Shown here: piece after piece, positions 56,391 through 64,000 of the stretch | Layout: each line of letters begins with the position of its first letter | Position numbering within the stretch: position 1 is the stretch's first letter | Source of the DNA: Streptomyces sp. R302 | GTDB lineage: Bacteria; Actinomycetota; Actinomycetes; Streptomycetales; Streptomycetaceae | Direction of reading: 5' to 3' | DNA: 64,000 nt | NCBI RefSeq assembly: GCF_012927245.1 | Contig: NZ_JABBGE010000003.1 | Coordinates: 248,001-312,000, forward strand | The notes under the pieces: model-generated | Seen by the model: the letters and a program-made list of their open reading frames with translations, nothing else | Database searches by the model: none | Told to the model about the DNA's origin: nothing | Translations under genes and position numbers: made by a program

Positions 56391-56977
56391 TGCGACTCCG
56401 CAGGCCGTCCGTCCTGCTCGTGCCCCTGGGACTGGCCCTGGGGTCCCTCCTGGTGTCCGGCTGCGGCGGGGCGTCGGCGCCGCCGGACGACGTGGAGCCC
56501 GAGCCGGTCCGGACGACCGCCGGCGCACCCGACTGGGAGGAGCGCGCCGGCGCCGCAGTCGACGCGATCGCGCTGGAGGAGGCGGCGTTCGCCGAGTCCG
56601 GCGTCGAGGAGCTCACCGCCCAGGGCGTGCACATCCGTTCGCAGCCGGAGGTCGGGGAGGCGTACGGCGTCATCGTGGCCTGCGCCGGCACGGGGGCGGT
56701 GAAGGTCACGATCGGCGGCGGGACGCCGGAGAGCGTGCCGTGCGACGCGGTGGCGGTGAAGAGCCGTGTCCCGAGCGCCACGGAGGAGCTGACGCTCGCG
56801 ATCACGGGGACGGGCGGGGCACGCGGCGCGGTCGCCTGGCGGATCGAGTCCGTCGCCGTCGACGAGGACGACACGGCGGACCCCGCGGCGGACCTGGACG
56901 ACGACGACCCCGATCACCCCGTCGTCCGGACGCCCAGGCGGTCCGCCGCGCCCTCGGGCCGGAAGGTGCGGCGGTAG
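56390..56977 (+). CDS. Lipoprotein of unknown function
   Basis: 195 residues. A lipoprotein signal ends in LVSGCGG (lipobox cysteine near residue 25). The mature part has two cysteines (VACAGTG, VPCDAV) that may form a disulfide, and a beta-rich body. The last 40 residues are Asp-rich, then basic (DDDDPDHPVV, RTPRRSAAPSGRKVRR), and the final 64 bp overlap the convergent regulator gene. No family recognised. Confidence 0.78.
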   Translation: MRLRRPSVLLVPLGLALGSLLVSGCGGASAPPDDVEPEPVRTTAGAPDWEERAGAAVDAIALEEAAFAESGVEELTAQGVHIRSQPEVGEAYGVIVACAGTGAVKVTIGGGTPESVPCDAVAVKSRVPSATEELTLAITGTGGARGAVAWRIESVAVDEDDTADPAADLDDDDPDHPVVRTPRRSAAPSGRKVRR

Positions 56978-57942
56978 GCGGTCGGGGTGACGCCTATCGC
57001 GGTCATCAGGTGGACGCGGAGGGACTGGGCGGTGCCGAAGCCGGCGTCCTGGGCCACCCGGTCGACGGGGAGGTCGCTGGTCTCCAGGAGGTGGCGGGCG
57101 CGCTCGACGCGCTGCTGGGTGAGCCACTGGCCGGGGCTGATGCCGACCTCGTCGCGGAAGCGGCGGGTGAAGGTGCGGACGCTCGTCGCCTCGCGTTCGG
57201 CGAGGTCGCGGAGCTGGATCGGCTCGTGGAGGTGGGCGAGGGCCCAGGCGCGGGCGGCGGTCGTGCTCTGGGTGGCGGTGTCGGGGACGGGCCGGGCGAT
57301 GTACTGGGCCTGGCCGCCGTCCCGGTGCGGGGGGACGACCGTGCGGCGGGCCACGTCGTTGGCGACGGCCGCGCCGTGGTCGCGGCGGACGATGTGCAGG
57401 CACAGGTCGAGGCCGGCGGCGACGCCCGCCGAGGTCAGGACGGAGCCGTCGTCGACGAAGAGGACGTCCGCGTCGACCCGTACGGTCGGGAAGAGCCGCT
57501 GGAAGTGGTCGGCCGAGGCCCAGTGCGTGGTGGCCGGGCGCCCGTCGAGGTACCCGGCGGCGGCGAGGACGTAACCGCCCGTGCAGATCGCGACGAGCCG
57601 GGTGCCGGGCCGGACGCGGGCGAGGGCGGCGGCCAGTTCGGGGGTGAGCCTGCCCTCCTCGTAGACCGGGCCCAGTTCGTACGAGGCGGGGACGACGACC
57701 GTGTCCGCGGTGGCCAGCGCCTCCGGTCCGTGCTCCACGTGGATCGCGAAGTCGGCGTCGGTCCGCACCGGTCCGGCGGCCACGGCGCACGTCACGGTCT
57801 CGTACAGCGGCCGCCCCTCGGGGTCCTTGGCGCGGCCGAAGATCCGGTGCGGGATGCCCAGTTCGAAGGGGAGGAGCCCGGGCAGGGCGAGGACGGCGAC
57901 GCGGTGGGGCAGGTGGGGCCGGTGCGGCGCGGTCTCTCCCAT
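56914..57942 (-). CDS. GlxA-family AraC regulator (DJ-1/PfpI-like sensor domain)
   Basis: 342 residues. Residues about 10-190 form a GATase1-like domain with the elbow cysteine in LVAICTGGYVLAAAG. The C-terminal AraC domain has both helix-turn-helices (IQLRDLAEREATSVRTFTRR, VDRVAQDAGFGTAQSLRVHL). Such proteins sense small nitrogenous or carbonyl compounds in other bacteria. It is divergent from the MFS gene starting at 57966, only 23 bp away, so it is a likely regulator of that exporter. Confidence 0.9.
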   Translation of the reverse strand: MGETAPHRPHLPHRVAVLALPGLLPFELGIPHRIFGRAKDPEGRPLYETVTCAVAAGPVRTDADFAIHVEHGPEALATADTVVVPASYELGPVYEEGRLTPELAAALARVRPGTRLVAICTGGYVLAAAGYLDGRPATTHWASADHFQRLFPTVRVDADVLFVDDGSVLTSAGVAAGLDLCLHIVRRDHGAAVANDVARRTVVPPHRDGGQAQYIARPVPDTATQSTTAARAWALAHLHEPIQLRDLAEREATSVRTFTRRFRDEVGISPGQWLTQQRVERARHLLETSDLPVDRVAQDAGFGTAQSLRVHLMTAIGVTPTAYRRTFRPEGAADRLGVRTTG

Positions 57943-57965
57943 GGGCCTCTCCCTCGGCTAAATCA

Positions 57966-59255
57966 ATGGTGGTCCAGACCAGTCGGTGGTACGACTGGCT
58001 GCCCGTGACGGACAACACGTACAAGTCTGAGGCCGACGCGCTGATTCCCCTGCCGGTCGCCCCTCCCGCACTCTGGAACCGTAACTTCAGGCTCTTCTTC
58101 ACGGCCAGGGCCGCCGCCGTCCTCGGCGAGGGGATGGTCCCCGTCGCCTTCGCCGCCGGACTGCTCGGCGCCGGCCGGCCCGGCTCCTCCGTCGGTTACG
58201 CGCTCGGCCTGTGGACGGCCGCCTTCGCCGTCTTCGTCCTCTTCGGCGGCGTCCTCGCCGACCGCTTCACCGCCCGCCGCATGATGATCACCGCCGATCT
58301 GCTGCGGCTGCCCGGGGCGGCGCTCCTCGCCGTCGCCTTCGCGGTCGGCAGCCCGCCGCTGTGGGCCGTGTACGGGCTCTCCGTCGTCGCGGGCGTCGGC
58401 GCCGCGCTCTTCCAGCCGGGGGTCGCCTCCACGATCCCGCGGATCGCGGCCGACGTGCAGCGCGCGAACGCCGTCCTGCGGGTGGCGGAGGCGCTGATGA
58501 CGATGGTGGGTCCGGCGCTCGCGGGGCTCCTCGTCGCCGCCTGGAACGCGGGCGCGGCCTTCGCCGCGAACGCCGCCACCTTCGCCGTCAGCGCCGTCTG
58601 CTTCCTGCTGATGCGGATCCCGCCGATGGCGGACGGCGGCCGGGTGCGCGGCTCGTTCGTTTCCGAACTCGCCCTCGGGTGGCGCGAGTTCCGTGCGCGG
58701 AGCTGGCTGTGGGGGGTCATCTCCATCTGGACGGTGTACGGGCTGACCGTCGCCGGTCCGATGGTGCCGCTCACCGCGAACCTGGTCACCGGCGGGCACG
58801 GCTCGGCGGTGTACGGCGCGCTGATGGCGGTCAACGGCGCGGGCAGCGCGCTCGGCGGCCTGCTCGCGCTCCGCATCCGCCCGCGCCGGCCCCTCGCGTC
58901 CGGCGCGGTCGCGCTCCTCGGCCTCCCGGTGAACCTGGCCCTGCTCGGCCTCGGCGCGCCGGTCGCGGCGCTGGCGGCCGGGCAGTTCGTGGCGGGTACG
59001 GCGTTCGCGTACTGGCTCGTGATGTGGTCCACGGCGGTCCAGACGCACGTCCCGCAGGAGGCCCTGAATCGGATGCACGCCTACGACGTGGCCGGATCCC
59101 TGCTGATGATGGGCGTCGGGCGCGCGCTGTCCGGGCCGGTCGCGGGGGTGGTCGGCACGGAGGCGGTGCTGCTCGCGGGGGCGGGGATCGCGGTGCTGGT
59201 GGTGGCGGCGTTGCTGGTGGTGAGGCCGATCAGGAACCTGCCGAGGGTGGCGTAG
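57966..59255 (+). CDS. MFS transporter beside a GlxA-type regulator
   Basis: 429 residues, 12 predicted helices. The N-terminal GLWTAAFAVFVLFGGVLADR holds the loop 2-3 motif and VVAGVGAALFQPGVASTIPR resembles motif B of drug or siderophore exporters (EntS-like). ATG 57966 has no ribosome site; GTG 58005 is an alternative that would place the DasR-like palindrome (57968-57983) upstream of the gene. Probably an efflux pump controlled by the divergent regulator. Confidence 0.82.
   Translation: MVVQTSRWYDWLPVTDNTYKSEADALIPLPVAPPALWNRNFRLFFTARAAAVLGEGMVPVAFAAGLLGAGRPGSSVGYALGLWTAAFAVFVLFGGVLADRFTARRMMITADLLRLPGAALLAVAFAVGSPPLWAVYGLSVVAGVGAALFQPGVASTIPRIAADVQRANAVLRVAEALMTMVGPALAGLLVAAWNAGAAFAANAATFAVSAVCFLLMRIPPMADGGRVRGSFVSELALGWREFRARSWLWGVISIWTVYGLTVAGPMVPLTANLVTGGHGSAVYGALMAVNGAGSALGGLLALRIRPRRPLASGAVALLGLPVNLALLGLGAPVAALAAGQFVAGTAFAYWLVMWSTAVQTHVPQEALNRMHAYDVAGSLLMMGVGRALSGPVAGVVGTEAVLLAGAGIAVLVVAALLVVRPIRNLPRVA
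57968..57983. promoter_or_regulatory. DasR-like (dre) inverted repeat
   Basis: GGTGGTCCAGACCAGT matches 14 of 16 positions of the dre consensus (A-G/C-TGGTCTAGACCA-G/C-T). It lies at the promoter/start region between the GlxA-type regulator and the MFS gene. Confidence 0.5.
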
Positions 59256-59348
59256 GCCGAGGTTCCTCGTGGGGGTGGCCCGATCCGTTGGAAAGCTGGC
59301 AGTCGGGCCAATGGTGGGGGCGGGGTGCCGGCCGGGATCCTCAGTGGC

Positions 59349-60632
59349 ATGGCCCAGACAACGGAGCACCGCTCCTCCCTCTCCACCTCCCGCACCCCCC
59401 GCACCCCGCGCTTCCACCGTGCCTGGTCCGTCGCCGCGGTCACCTTCGTCACGATCATCGGCGCGGCGGCCTTCGCCTCGCTGCCGGGCCTGCTCATCGA
59501 ACCCCTCCACGAGGAGTTCGACTGGTCGCGCGGCACGATCGGCTTCGCGGTCTCCGTGAACCTCGCGCTGTACGGCCTGACGGCGCCGTTCGCCGCGGCG
59601 CTCATGGACCGGTTCGGCATCCGCAGGGTCGTGGCGGTGGCGCTGTCGGTGATCGCGCTCGGCTCGCTGCTGACGGTGTGGATGACGGCGGCGTGGCAAC
59701 TGGTCCTCTACTGGGGCATCCTCGTGGGCCTGGGCAGCGGCTCGATGGCCCTCGCCTTCGCGGCGACCGTGACGAACCGCTGGTTCACCGCCCGCCGGGG
59801 CCTGGTCACCGGCATCCTGACGGCCGCGGGCGCCTCCGGCCAGCTGGTCTTCCTCCCCCTCCTCTCCTGGCTGGTCGAGAACCACGGCTGGCGCCCGGCG
59901 GCGGTGACGGTCGCGCTCTCCGCGCTGGCCGTCGTCCCGTTCGTCTGGCTGCTGCTGCGGGACCACCCCGCGGACGTCGGCCTCGCCCCGTACGGCGGCG
60001 CGTACGCGGAGAAGCCCGCCCCCGTCACGGGCGCGGCCCGCCGCGCGGTCGCGGTCCTGTTCAAGGCGGCGCGCACGGGCCCCTTCTGGCTGCTCGCCGG
60101 TACGTTCGCGATCTGCGGCGCGTCCACGAACGGCCTGGTGAAGACCCACTTCGTGCCGGCGGCGCACGACCACGGCATGCCGGTGACGGCCGCGGCCGGG
60201 CTCCTCGCCGTCATCGGCGTCTTCGACGTCGTCGGCACGATCGCCTCCGGCTGGTTCACCGACCGCTTCGAGGCCCGCCGCCTCCTCGCCGTCTACTACG
60301 CCCTGCGCGGCGTCTCCCTCCTCTTCCTCCCGCTGCTCCTGGCGCCCGCCGTGCACCCCCCGATGCTGTTCTTCATCGTCTTCTACGGCCTGGACTGGGT
60401 GGCGACGGTCCCGCCGACGATCGCCCTCTGCCGGGAGCACTACGGCGAGGACTCCGCGATCGTCTTCGGCTGGGTCCTCGCCTCCCACCAGATCGGCGCC
60501 GCCGTCATCGCCTTCGCGGGCGGCGTCGCCCGCGACGTCTTCGGCTCCTACGACGTCGTCTGGTACGCCTCCGGCGCGCTGTGCGCGGCGGCGGCCCTCA
60601 TGGCCCTGGTCATCCGCCGCCGCACGGCATGA
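59349..60632 (+). CDS. MFS transporter (NarK/OFA-like)
   Basis: 427 residues, 12 helices. RFHRAWSVAAVTFVTIIGAA, ALMDRFGIRRVVAVALSVIA and ITPFVWLL-type segments place it in the monocarboxylate/oxalate-formate-like group; EPLHEEFDWSRGTIGFAVSV is typical of that group. It may import or export an organic acid linked to the surrounding CoA-catabolic genes (inference). ATG 59349 removes an eight-residue upstream extension. Confidence 0.83.
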   Translation: MAQTTEHRSSLSTSRTPRTPRFHRAWSVAAVTFVTIIGAAAFASLPGLLIEPLHEEFDWSRGTIGFAVSVNLALYGLTAPFAAALMDRFGIRRVVAVALSVIALGSLLTVWMTAAWQLVLYWGILVGLGSGSMALAFAATVTNRWFTARRGLVTGILTAAGASGQLVFLPLLSWLVENHGWRPAAVTVALSALAVVPFVWLLLRDHPADVGLAPYGGAYAEKPAPVTGAARRAVAVLFKAARTGPFWLLAGTFAICGASTNGLVKTHFVPAAHDHGMPVTAAAGLLAVIGVFDVVGTIASGWFTDRFEARRLLAVYYALRGVSLLFLPLLLAPAVHPPMLFFIVFYGLDWVATVPPTIALCREHYGEDSAIVFGWVLASHQIGAAVIAFAGGVARDVFGSYDVVWYASGALCAAAALMALVIRRRTA

Positions 60633-60639
60633 TGGGCAC

Positions 60640-61098
60640 ATGGGGAGTCGGGGGAAGAGGCCGTGGCCGCTGTGGGCGGCCCTGATGCTGCCCGCGGCGG
60701 CGACGCTCGCGGGCATCGGCACGTACACGCGCGTCCTGGGCCCGGAGGACCCGCCGAAGCCGGGGAGGGCGGACCTGGTGGGGCATTACGACAACGGCTA
60801 CGGCGGCGAGTTGACGCTGAGGGCGGACGGGGCGGCGGAGCTGTCGGGGATCGAGCGCGCCGATGACGGACAAGCCGTGGGCTCCTACTCGCTCGGGAAG
60901 CGGTGTGACGACCGGCAAGCGCACTGGGCGTTCGAGGAGACCCTCCCGCGCTGGAGCAACACGGTGACCCTTGTCGGTCCCGGTTGCGGCGCCTGGATGC
61001 CCTGGGATGTCGAGGGCACCCCGGAGGCCCCGCGGATCATCTACTACGCGGGAGGAGATCCGCACCCCGACAGCCGCCGCGTCCTCACCCGCCGCTGA
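60640..61098 (+). CDS. Exported or membrane-anchored hypothetical protein
   Basis: 152 residues. One N-terminal hydrophobic helix (PLWAALMLPAAATLAGIGTY) acts as signal or anchor, followed by a beta-rich region (LVGHYDNGYGGELTLRADGA) with two cysteines (GKRCDDRQ, GPGCGAWM) that may be paired outside the cell. No family recognised. Starts 8 bp after the MFS gene, so probably in its transcript. Confidence 0.65.
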   Translation: MGSRGKRPWPLWAALMLPAAATLAGIGTYTRVLGPEDPPKPGRADLVGHYDNGYGGELTLRADGAAELSGIERADDGQAVGSYSLGKRCDDRQAHWAFEETLPRWSNTVTLVGPGCGAWMPWDVEGTPEAPRIIYYAGGDPHPDSRRVLTRR

Positions 61099-61111
61099 CA
61101 CCCGGCCCCGT

Positions 61112-61414
61112 TCACCCCGCCGCGCGGCTCAGGGGCTCGAACCCGACGTGAAGGCGCAGCCCCAGGGCGGCCGCCAGCCGTTCGAGCATGGGGAGGGTCG
61201 GCATGGTGCCGCCGGCCTCGAAGCGGGCGACGGAGGGCTGCTGGAGCCCGGCCGCCCGGGCGAGCTGGGCCTGCGTCATCCCCAGCTCCTCGCGCCGCTC
61301 CCGCACGGCGCGGCCCAGCTCGAACCGGATCCGGGCGGCGTCGTACGCGGCGGCGGCCTCGGGGTCGCCCAGGGCGTCCTCCCGCAACCGGGCCCAGTCT
61401 CCGCGGCTGGTCAT
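61112..61414 (-). CDS. HigA-like XRE antitoxin
   Basis: 100 residues. The XRE helix-turn-helix is MTQAQLARAAGLQQPSVARF followed by EAGGTMPTLPMLERLAAALG. The N-terminal helix (DWARLREDALGDPEAAAAYD) resembles HigA antitoxins. On the same strand and upstream lies a degraded HigB/RelE-like toxin gene, the normal HigBA order, so this is an antitoxin left without an active toxin. It may still bind its own promoter. Confidence 0.82.
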   Translation of the reverse strand: MTSRGDWARLREDALGDPEAAAAYDAARIRFELGRAVRERREELGMTQAQLARAAGLQQPSVARFEAGGTMPTLPMLERLAAALGLRLHVGFEPLSRAAG

Positions 61415-61441
61415 CGGCTCACTCCTCGTCGACGGTGTGCT

Positions 61442-61720
61442 CTAGTGCGACGCACCGACCCCAGGCCGGGACGGCCTGCGCGGCCGTCCCGGTGCGATCC
61501 CGTACGTCACACGCACCGCGTCGCCGTCCAGGTGGAAGCGCAGCTCCCTGACCTTGCCGGACAGCTGCCGGGTGTACGGCTCGCCCACGTGCACGCCCTG
61601 GTCCGCCGGCAGGTCGATGGAGAACGCGACGGTACCGCGATGGCCAGGGCTGAGCCCGAGGAACCACTGCTCCACCTCCGGCTCGACCGCACGGAGCCGT
61701 TGCGCTCGGGAGTACCCGAA
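61442..61720 (-). pseudogene. Degraded HigB/RelE-type toxin
   Basis: In frame: LRAVEPEVEQWFLGLSPGHR, then VHVGEPYTRQLSGKVRELRF and VRVTYGIAPGR, matching the middle of phage-derived Gp49/HigB-like toxins. After IAPGR the usual hydrophobic strand (VLLTVF-type) is replaced by PRRPSRPGVGASH and a stop, and no good start codon is present upstream. Loss of the C-terminal strand should destroy toxin function. Confidence 0.6.
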
Positions 61721-61732
61721 CGAGTGGTCCCG

Positions 61733-62335
61733 TCAGGGTGCGAACCGCCCGAACCGCCCCCGGTGGAAGAGCAGGGGCTCCGCGTCGCCTTCCTCCGCGT
61801 CCAGCGCCTCCACGCGGCCGACGACGATCAGGTGGTCGCCGCCCGTGTGGACGGTGGTGATCGTGCAGTCGATCCAGGCGGGGGCGGAGGGGAGGCGGGG
61901 GGTGCCGGTGACGGGGGCGGGGGTCCAGGGGACGCCGGCGAACTTGTCGGTGCCGCTGGCCGCGAAGGCGCGGCACAGGGGGCCCTGGTCGGCGCCGAGG
62001 ATGTTGACGCAGAAGGTGCCGGCGGCGGCTATGCGGGGCCAGGTGGTGGATGTCCTGGCGACCATGAAGGCGACCAGGGGCGGGTCCAGGGAGAGGGAGG
62101 CGAAGGACTGGCAGGCGAAGCCCGTCGGGCCGGTCTCGTCCACGGTCGTCACGAGGGTGACGCCGCTCGCGAAGTGGCCGAGCACGCGCCGGAACTCCGC
62201 CGGGTCCACCGGCGCCCGCTCGTCCTCCCGTACGGCCCGCAGGGCGGGCCGGGGGAGGGGTTCGACGGCCGTGGGCGCCCCGGCCGCTCTCAGGTGTCGG
62301 ACGACGGTGGCCGCCATCCCCGCGTGTCCCATCAT
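61733..62335 (-). CDS. Flavin reductase domain protein (two-component monooxygenase reductase type)
   Basis: 200 residues. The flavin-binding fold is plain: FRRVLGHFASGVTLVTT, GFACQSFASLSLDPPLVAFM, STTWPRIAAAGTFCVNILGA and GDHLIVVGRVEAL. Such proteins supply reduced FMN/FAD to a monooxygenase, which is not encoded in the window. The start ATG 62335 lies 8 bases after a -10-like TTAAAT, suggesting a leaderless message, with operator copy D directly upstream. It follows an enoyl-CoA hydratase gene on the same strand but has its own promoter. Confidence 0.88.
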   Translation of the reverse strand: MMGHAGMAATVVRHLRAAGAPTAVEPLPRPALRAVREDERAPVDPAEFRRVLGHFASGVTLVTTVDETGPTGFACQSFASLSLDPPLVAFMVARTSTTWPRIAAAGTFCVNILGADQGPLCRAFAASGTDKFAGVPWTPAPVTGTPRLPSAPAWIDCTITTVHTGGDHLIVVGRVEALDAEEGDAEPLLFHRGRFGRFAP

Positions 62336-62349
62336 GGGAGGTATTTAAA

Positions 62350-62364
62350 CTGACGGAGCGTCAG
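62350..62364. promoter_or_regulatory. Operator copy D of the CoA-catabolic regulon
   Basis: CTGACGGAGCGTCAG, one base from the shared palindrome, lying immediately upstream of the minus-strand -10-like TTAAAT (62343-62348) of the flavin reductase gene. Confidence 0.65.
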
Positions 62365-62386
62365 GTGGGAAGGTCGGTGCCGGATG

Positions 62387-63178
62387 TCATCGGCCCTCGT
62401 ACCGCGCCTCCCTCCGCTCCACGAAGCTCGCCACGCCCTCCTGGGCGTCCCTGGTCGTCATGTTCAGTTCCTGGGCCGTCGCCTCCGCCGCGAAGGCGGT
62501 GGCGCGGTCGGTGTCCAGGGCGGCGTCGACCAGCTGCTTCGTCAGGGCGAGGGCTCGGGTGGGGCCTTGGGCGAGGCGTTCGGCCCAGGCGCGGGCCGTC
62601 TTCGGCAGGTCTTCGGGCGGGACGACGCGGTTCACCAGGCCCATCGCCTGCGCCTCCGCCGCCGGGAGCGCGTCGCCGAAGAACATCAGCTCCTTCGCGC
62701 GGCGGGGGCCCACCAGCCGCGGAAGCAGGTAGGCGCCGCCGCCGTCGGGGACCAGGCCGCGGCGGACGAAGACCTCCACGAAGCGGGCGGACTCGGCGGC
62801 CAGGACCAGGTCGCAGGCGAAGGCCAGGTGCGCGCCGATGCCCGCCGCCGTGCCGTTCACCGCAGCGATCACCGGCTTCTCGCAGTCCATGACGGCCGCG
62901 ATGAAGCGCTGCGCGCCCGCGCGGATCATGCGGGAGACGTCTCCGGCGACCTTGTCCCCGAGGGAGGGCGCGCCCCGCAGGTCCGCGCCCGCGCAGAAGC
63001 CGCGGCCGGTGGCGGTGATCACCACGGCCCTGACGGACGGGTCGGCGGAGGCTTCCGCCAGGAGGGCGATGATGCGTTCCCGCTGGTCCCAGGTCACCGC
63101 GTTCATGGCCTCGGGGCGGTTGAGGGTGATCCAGGAGACGCCGTTCTCGGTGGAGTGGAGTACGTCGGAGGAGGACAC
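62387..63178 (-). CDS. Enoyl-CoA hydratase
   Basis: 263 residues, normal length for a crotonase. Oxyanion loops FCAGADLRGAPS and GTAAGIGAHLAFACDLVL; the catalytic region EVFVRRGLVPDGGGAYLLPR has Val at the usual Glu144 position and Asp at the Glu164 position (VPDGGG), as in several EchA isoforms with altered activity. The C-terminus is the usual SFVERREARYEGR. GTG 63178 is the start. It is preceded on the same strand by the ATP-grasp CoA ligase gene and may share its transcript. Likely hydrates an enoyl-CoA of the island's pathway. Confidence 0.9.
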   Translation of the reverse strand: MSSSDVLHSTENGVSWITLNRPEAMNAVTWDQRERIIALLAEASADPSVRAVVITATGRGFCAGADLRGAPSLGDKVAGDVSRMIRAGAQRFIAAVMDCEKPVIAAVNGTAAGIGAHLAFACDLVLAAESARFVEVFVRRGLVPDGGGAYLLPRLVGPRRAKELMFFGDALPAAEAQAMGLVNRVVPPEDLPKTARAWAERLAQGPTRALALTKQLVDAALDTDRATAFAAEATAQELNMTTRDAQEGVASFVERREARYEGR

Positions 63179-63226
63179 GCGGGCTCCTATCGGCAGATCG
63201 GCGGATCGGCGGATCCATCGGCGGAC

Positions 63227-64000
63227 CTATCGGCAGACCGCCAGCGCGTCCAGGGCCACCGCGCCCTGCCCGCGCGGCAGCACCATCAGCGGGTTGATGT
63301 CGAGTTCGGAGAGGTCGCCGTCGAGTTCGAGGGCCATCCGCTGGACCCGGAGCACGACTTCGACGAGCGCGTCGACGTCGGCCGGCGGTGCGCCGCGTAC
63401 GCCGTCGAGGAGGGCTCGGCCGCGCAGTTCGTCCAGCATCGAGCGGGCCTCCGGCTCGCCGAAGGGCGGGACGCGGACGGCGGTGTCGTTCAGGACCTCC
63501 ACCAGGACGCCGCCGAGGCCGACCGTGACCGTGGGGCCGAAGAGGTCGTCCCGGGTGACGCCGACGACCATCTCGACGCCTGTGCCGACCATCTGGCAGA
63601 CGAGGATGCCGTCGAGGTCGATCTCCTCGTAGCGGGCGATGTCGGTGAGGTCGCGGTACGCGTCGCGGACCTGGCTCGCGGAGGTCAGGCCGACCTTCAC
63701 AAGTCCGAGCTCCGTCTTGTGGGCGAGCCGCGCGCCCGAGGCCTTCATCACCACCGGGTAGCCGACGAGGCCGGCCGCCCGGACGGCCGCCGCCGCGCTC
63801 GTCACCAGCTGCTCGCGCGGGACGCGGATGCCGTACGCGCGCAGCAGCTGCTTGGCGGCGTGCTCGCTGAGCCGCTGCCCCGGCCGCATCAGGGCCTGGG
63901 CCTTGCGGAAGGACGGGGAGGGGGTGCGGGGGGCCTCGTCGAAGGGGGAGCGGTAGCCGGCGGTGAAGCGGTGGTGGTCGAGGTAGGCCTTCACGGCGCC
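63227..64000 (-). CDS. ATP-grasp acyl-CoA synthetase (ADP-forming type), truncated by the window edge
   Basis: At least 257 residues of the C-terminal ATP-grasp part of an acetate-CoA-ligase-like enzyme. Visible: LSEHAAKQLLRAYGIRVPRE, GYPVVMKASGARLAHKTELG, ILVCQMVGTGVEMVVGVTRD and DINPLMVLPRGQGAVALDAL. The frame stays open to base 64000 without a convincing start, so the CoA-binding N-terminal part probably lies beyond the edge. It would form an acyl-CoA from acid, ATP and CoA. The 48-bp gap to the next gene has short GATCGGCG-type repeats. Confidence 0.88.
   Translation of the reverse strand, partial: GAVKAYLDHHRFTAGYRSPFDEAPRTPSPSFRKAQALMRPGQRLSEHAAKQLLRAYGIRVPREQLVTSAAAAVRAAGLVGYPVVMKASGARLAHKTELGLVKVGLTSASQVRDAYRDLTDIARYEEIDLDGILVCQMVGTGVEMVVGVTRDDLFGPTVTVGLGGVLVEVLNDTAVRVPPFGEPEARSMLDELRGRALLDGVRGAPPADVDALVEVVLRVQRMALELDGDLSELDINPLMVLPRGQGAVALDALAVCR

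Noticed and set aside
63179..63226. Short GATCGGCG-type repeats as an operator
   Set aside because: They are irregular direct repeats without dyad symmetry and no promoter element is visible beside them.

Overview
The window is chromosomal DNA of a high-GC actinomycete, almost certainly a Streptomyces. The coding GC skew at third positions, GTG/TTG starts, GTGA/ATGA overlaps, DUF397/DUF5753 genes, a DmdR1-type iron regulator, an SCO4402-family gene next to purU and the general gene order all fit. From memory (not checked), much of it resembles the S. coelicolor SCO4383-SCO4410 neighbourhood, so this is mostly core chromosome with accessory insertions. I saw no rRNA, tRNA, CRISPR array, transposase or phage gene.

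Left part (1-12.4 kb): the end of an acyl-CoA dehydrogenase; an excalibur-domain surface protein; a divergent NmrA-type reductase/AraC regulator pair; a 4-coumarate-CoA-ligase-like / enoyl-CoA hydratase / TetR operon behind a perfect 16-bp palindrome; a secreted metalloprotease; a 1.1-kb block of non-coding repeats; an untracked cysteine-containing leader peptide before a 2OG-Fe(II) oxygenase; citrate synthase and pdxH. Next (12.4-20.1 kb) come an HxlR-peroxiredoxin fusion divergent from an ABC exporter operon, a compact structured transcript with a 12-codon ORF, and a second ABC exporter divergent from a two-component system.

Middle (20.2-36.6 kb): a PAS/GAF protein, a SIS-domain amino-sugar enzyme with a DasR-like site in its promoter, the iron repressor dmdR1, a frameshifted DUF3592-like gene, a TTA-containing hydrolase, and three large secreted I36/FG-GAP paralogues with a broken fourth copy. 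Remnants of an XRE/DUF5753 regulator and a GNAT lie among these paralogues. A third ABC exporter and a stand-alone prim-pol domain follow.

Right part (36.9-64 kb): an XRE/TPR regulator, a Pro/Gln-rich membrane protein, a branched-chain-type binding lipoprotein, purU, a second repeat block carrying a perfect inverted 106-bp copy of the first, and a sigma/anti-sigma/STAS module. After that comes a large CoA-thioester catabolic island: CoA ligase, amidohydrolase, two acyl-CoA dehydrogenases, cyclase, SDR, alcohol dehydrogenase, flavin reductase, enoyl-CoA hydratase and an ATP-grasp CoA ligase. Four copies of one 15-bp palindrome (consensus CTGACGGWCCGTCAG) sit at promoters in this island and probably tie it into one regulon whose repressor is not in the window. 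MFS exporters, a GlxA-type regulator and a decayed HigBA-like toxin-antitoxin pair lie within it.
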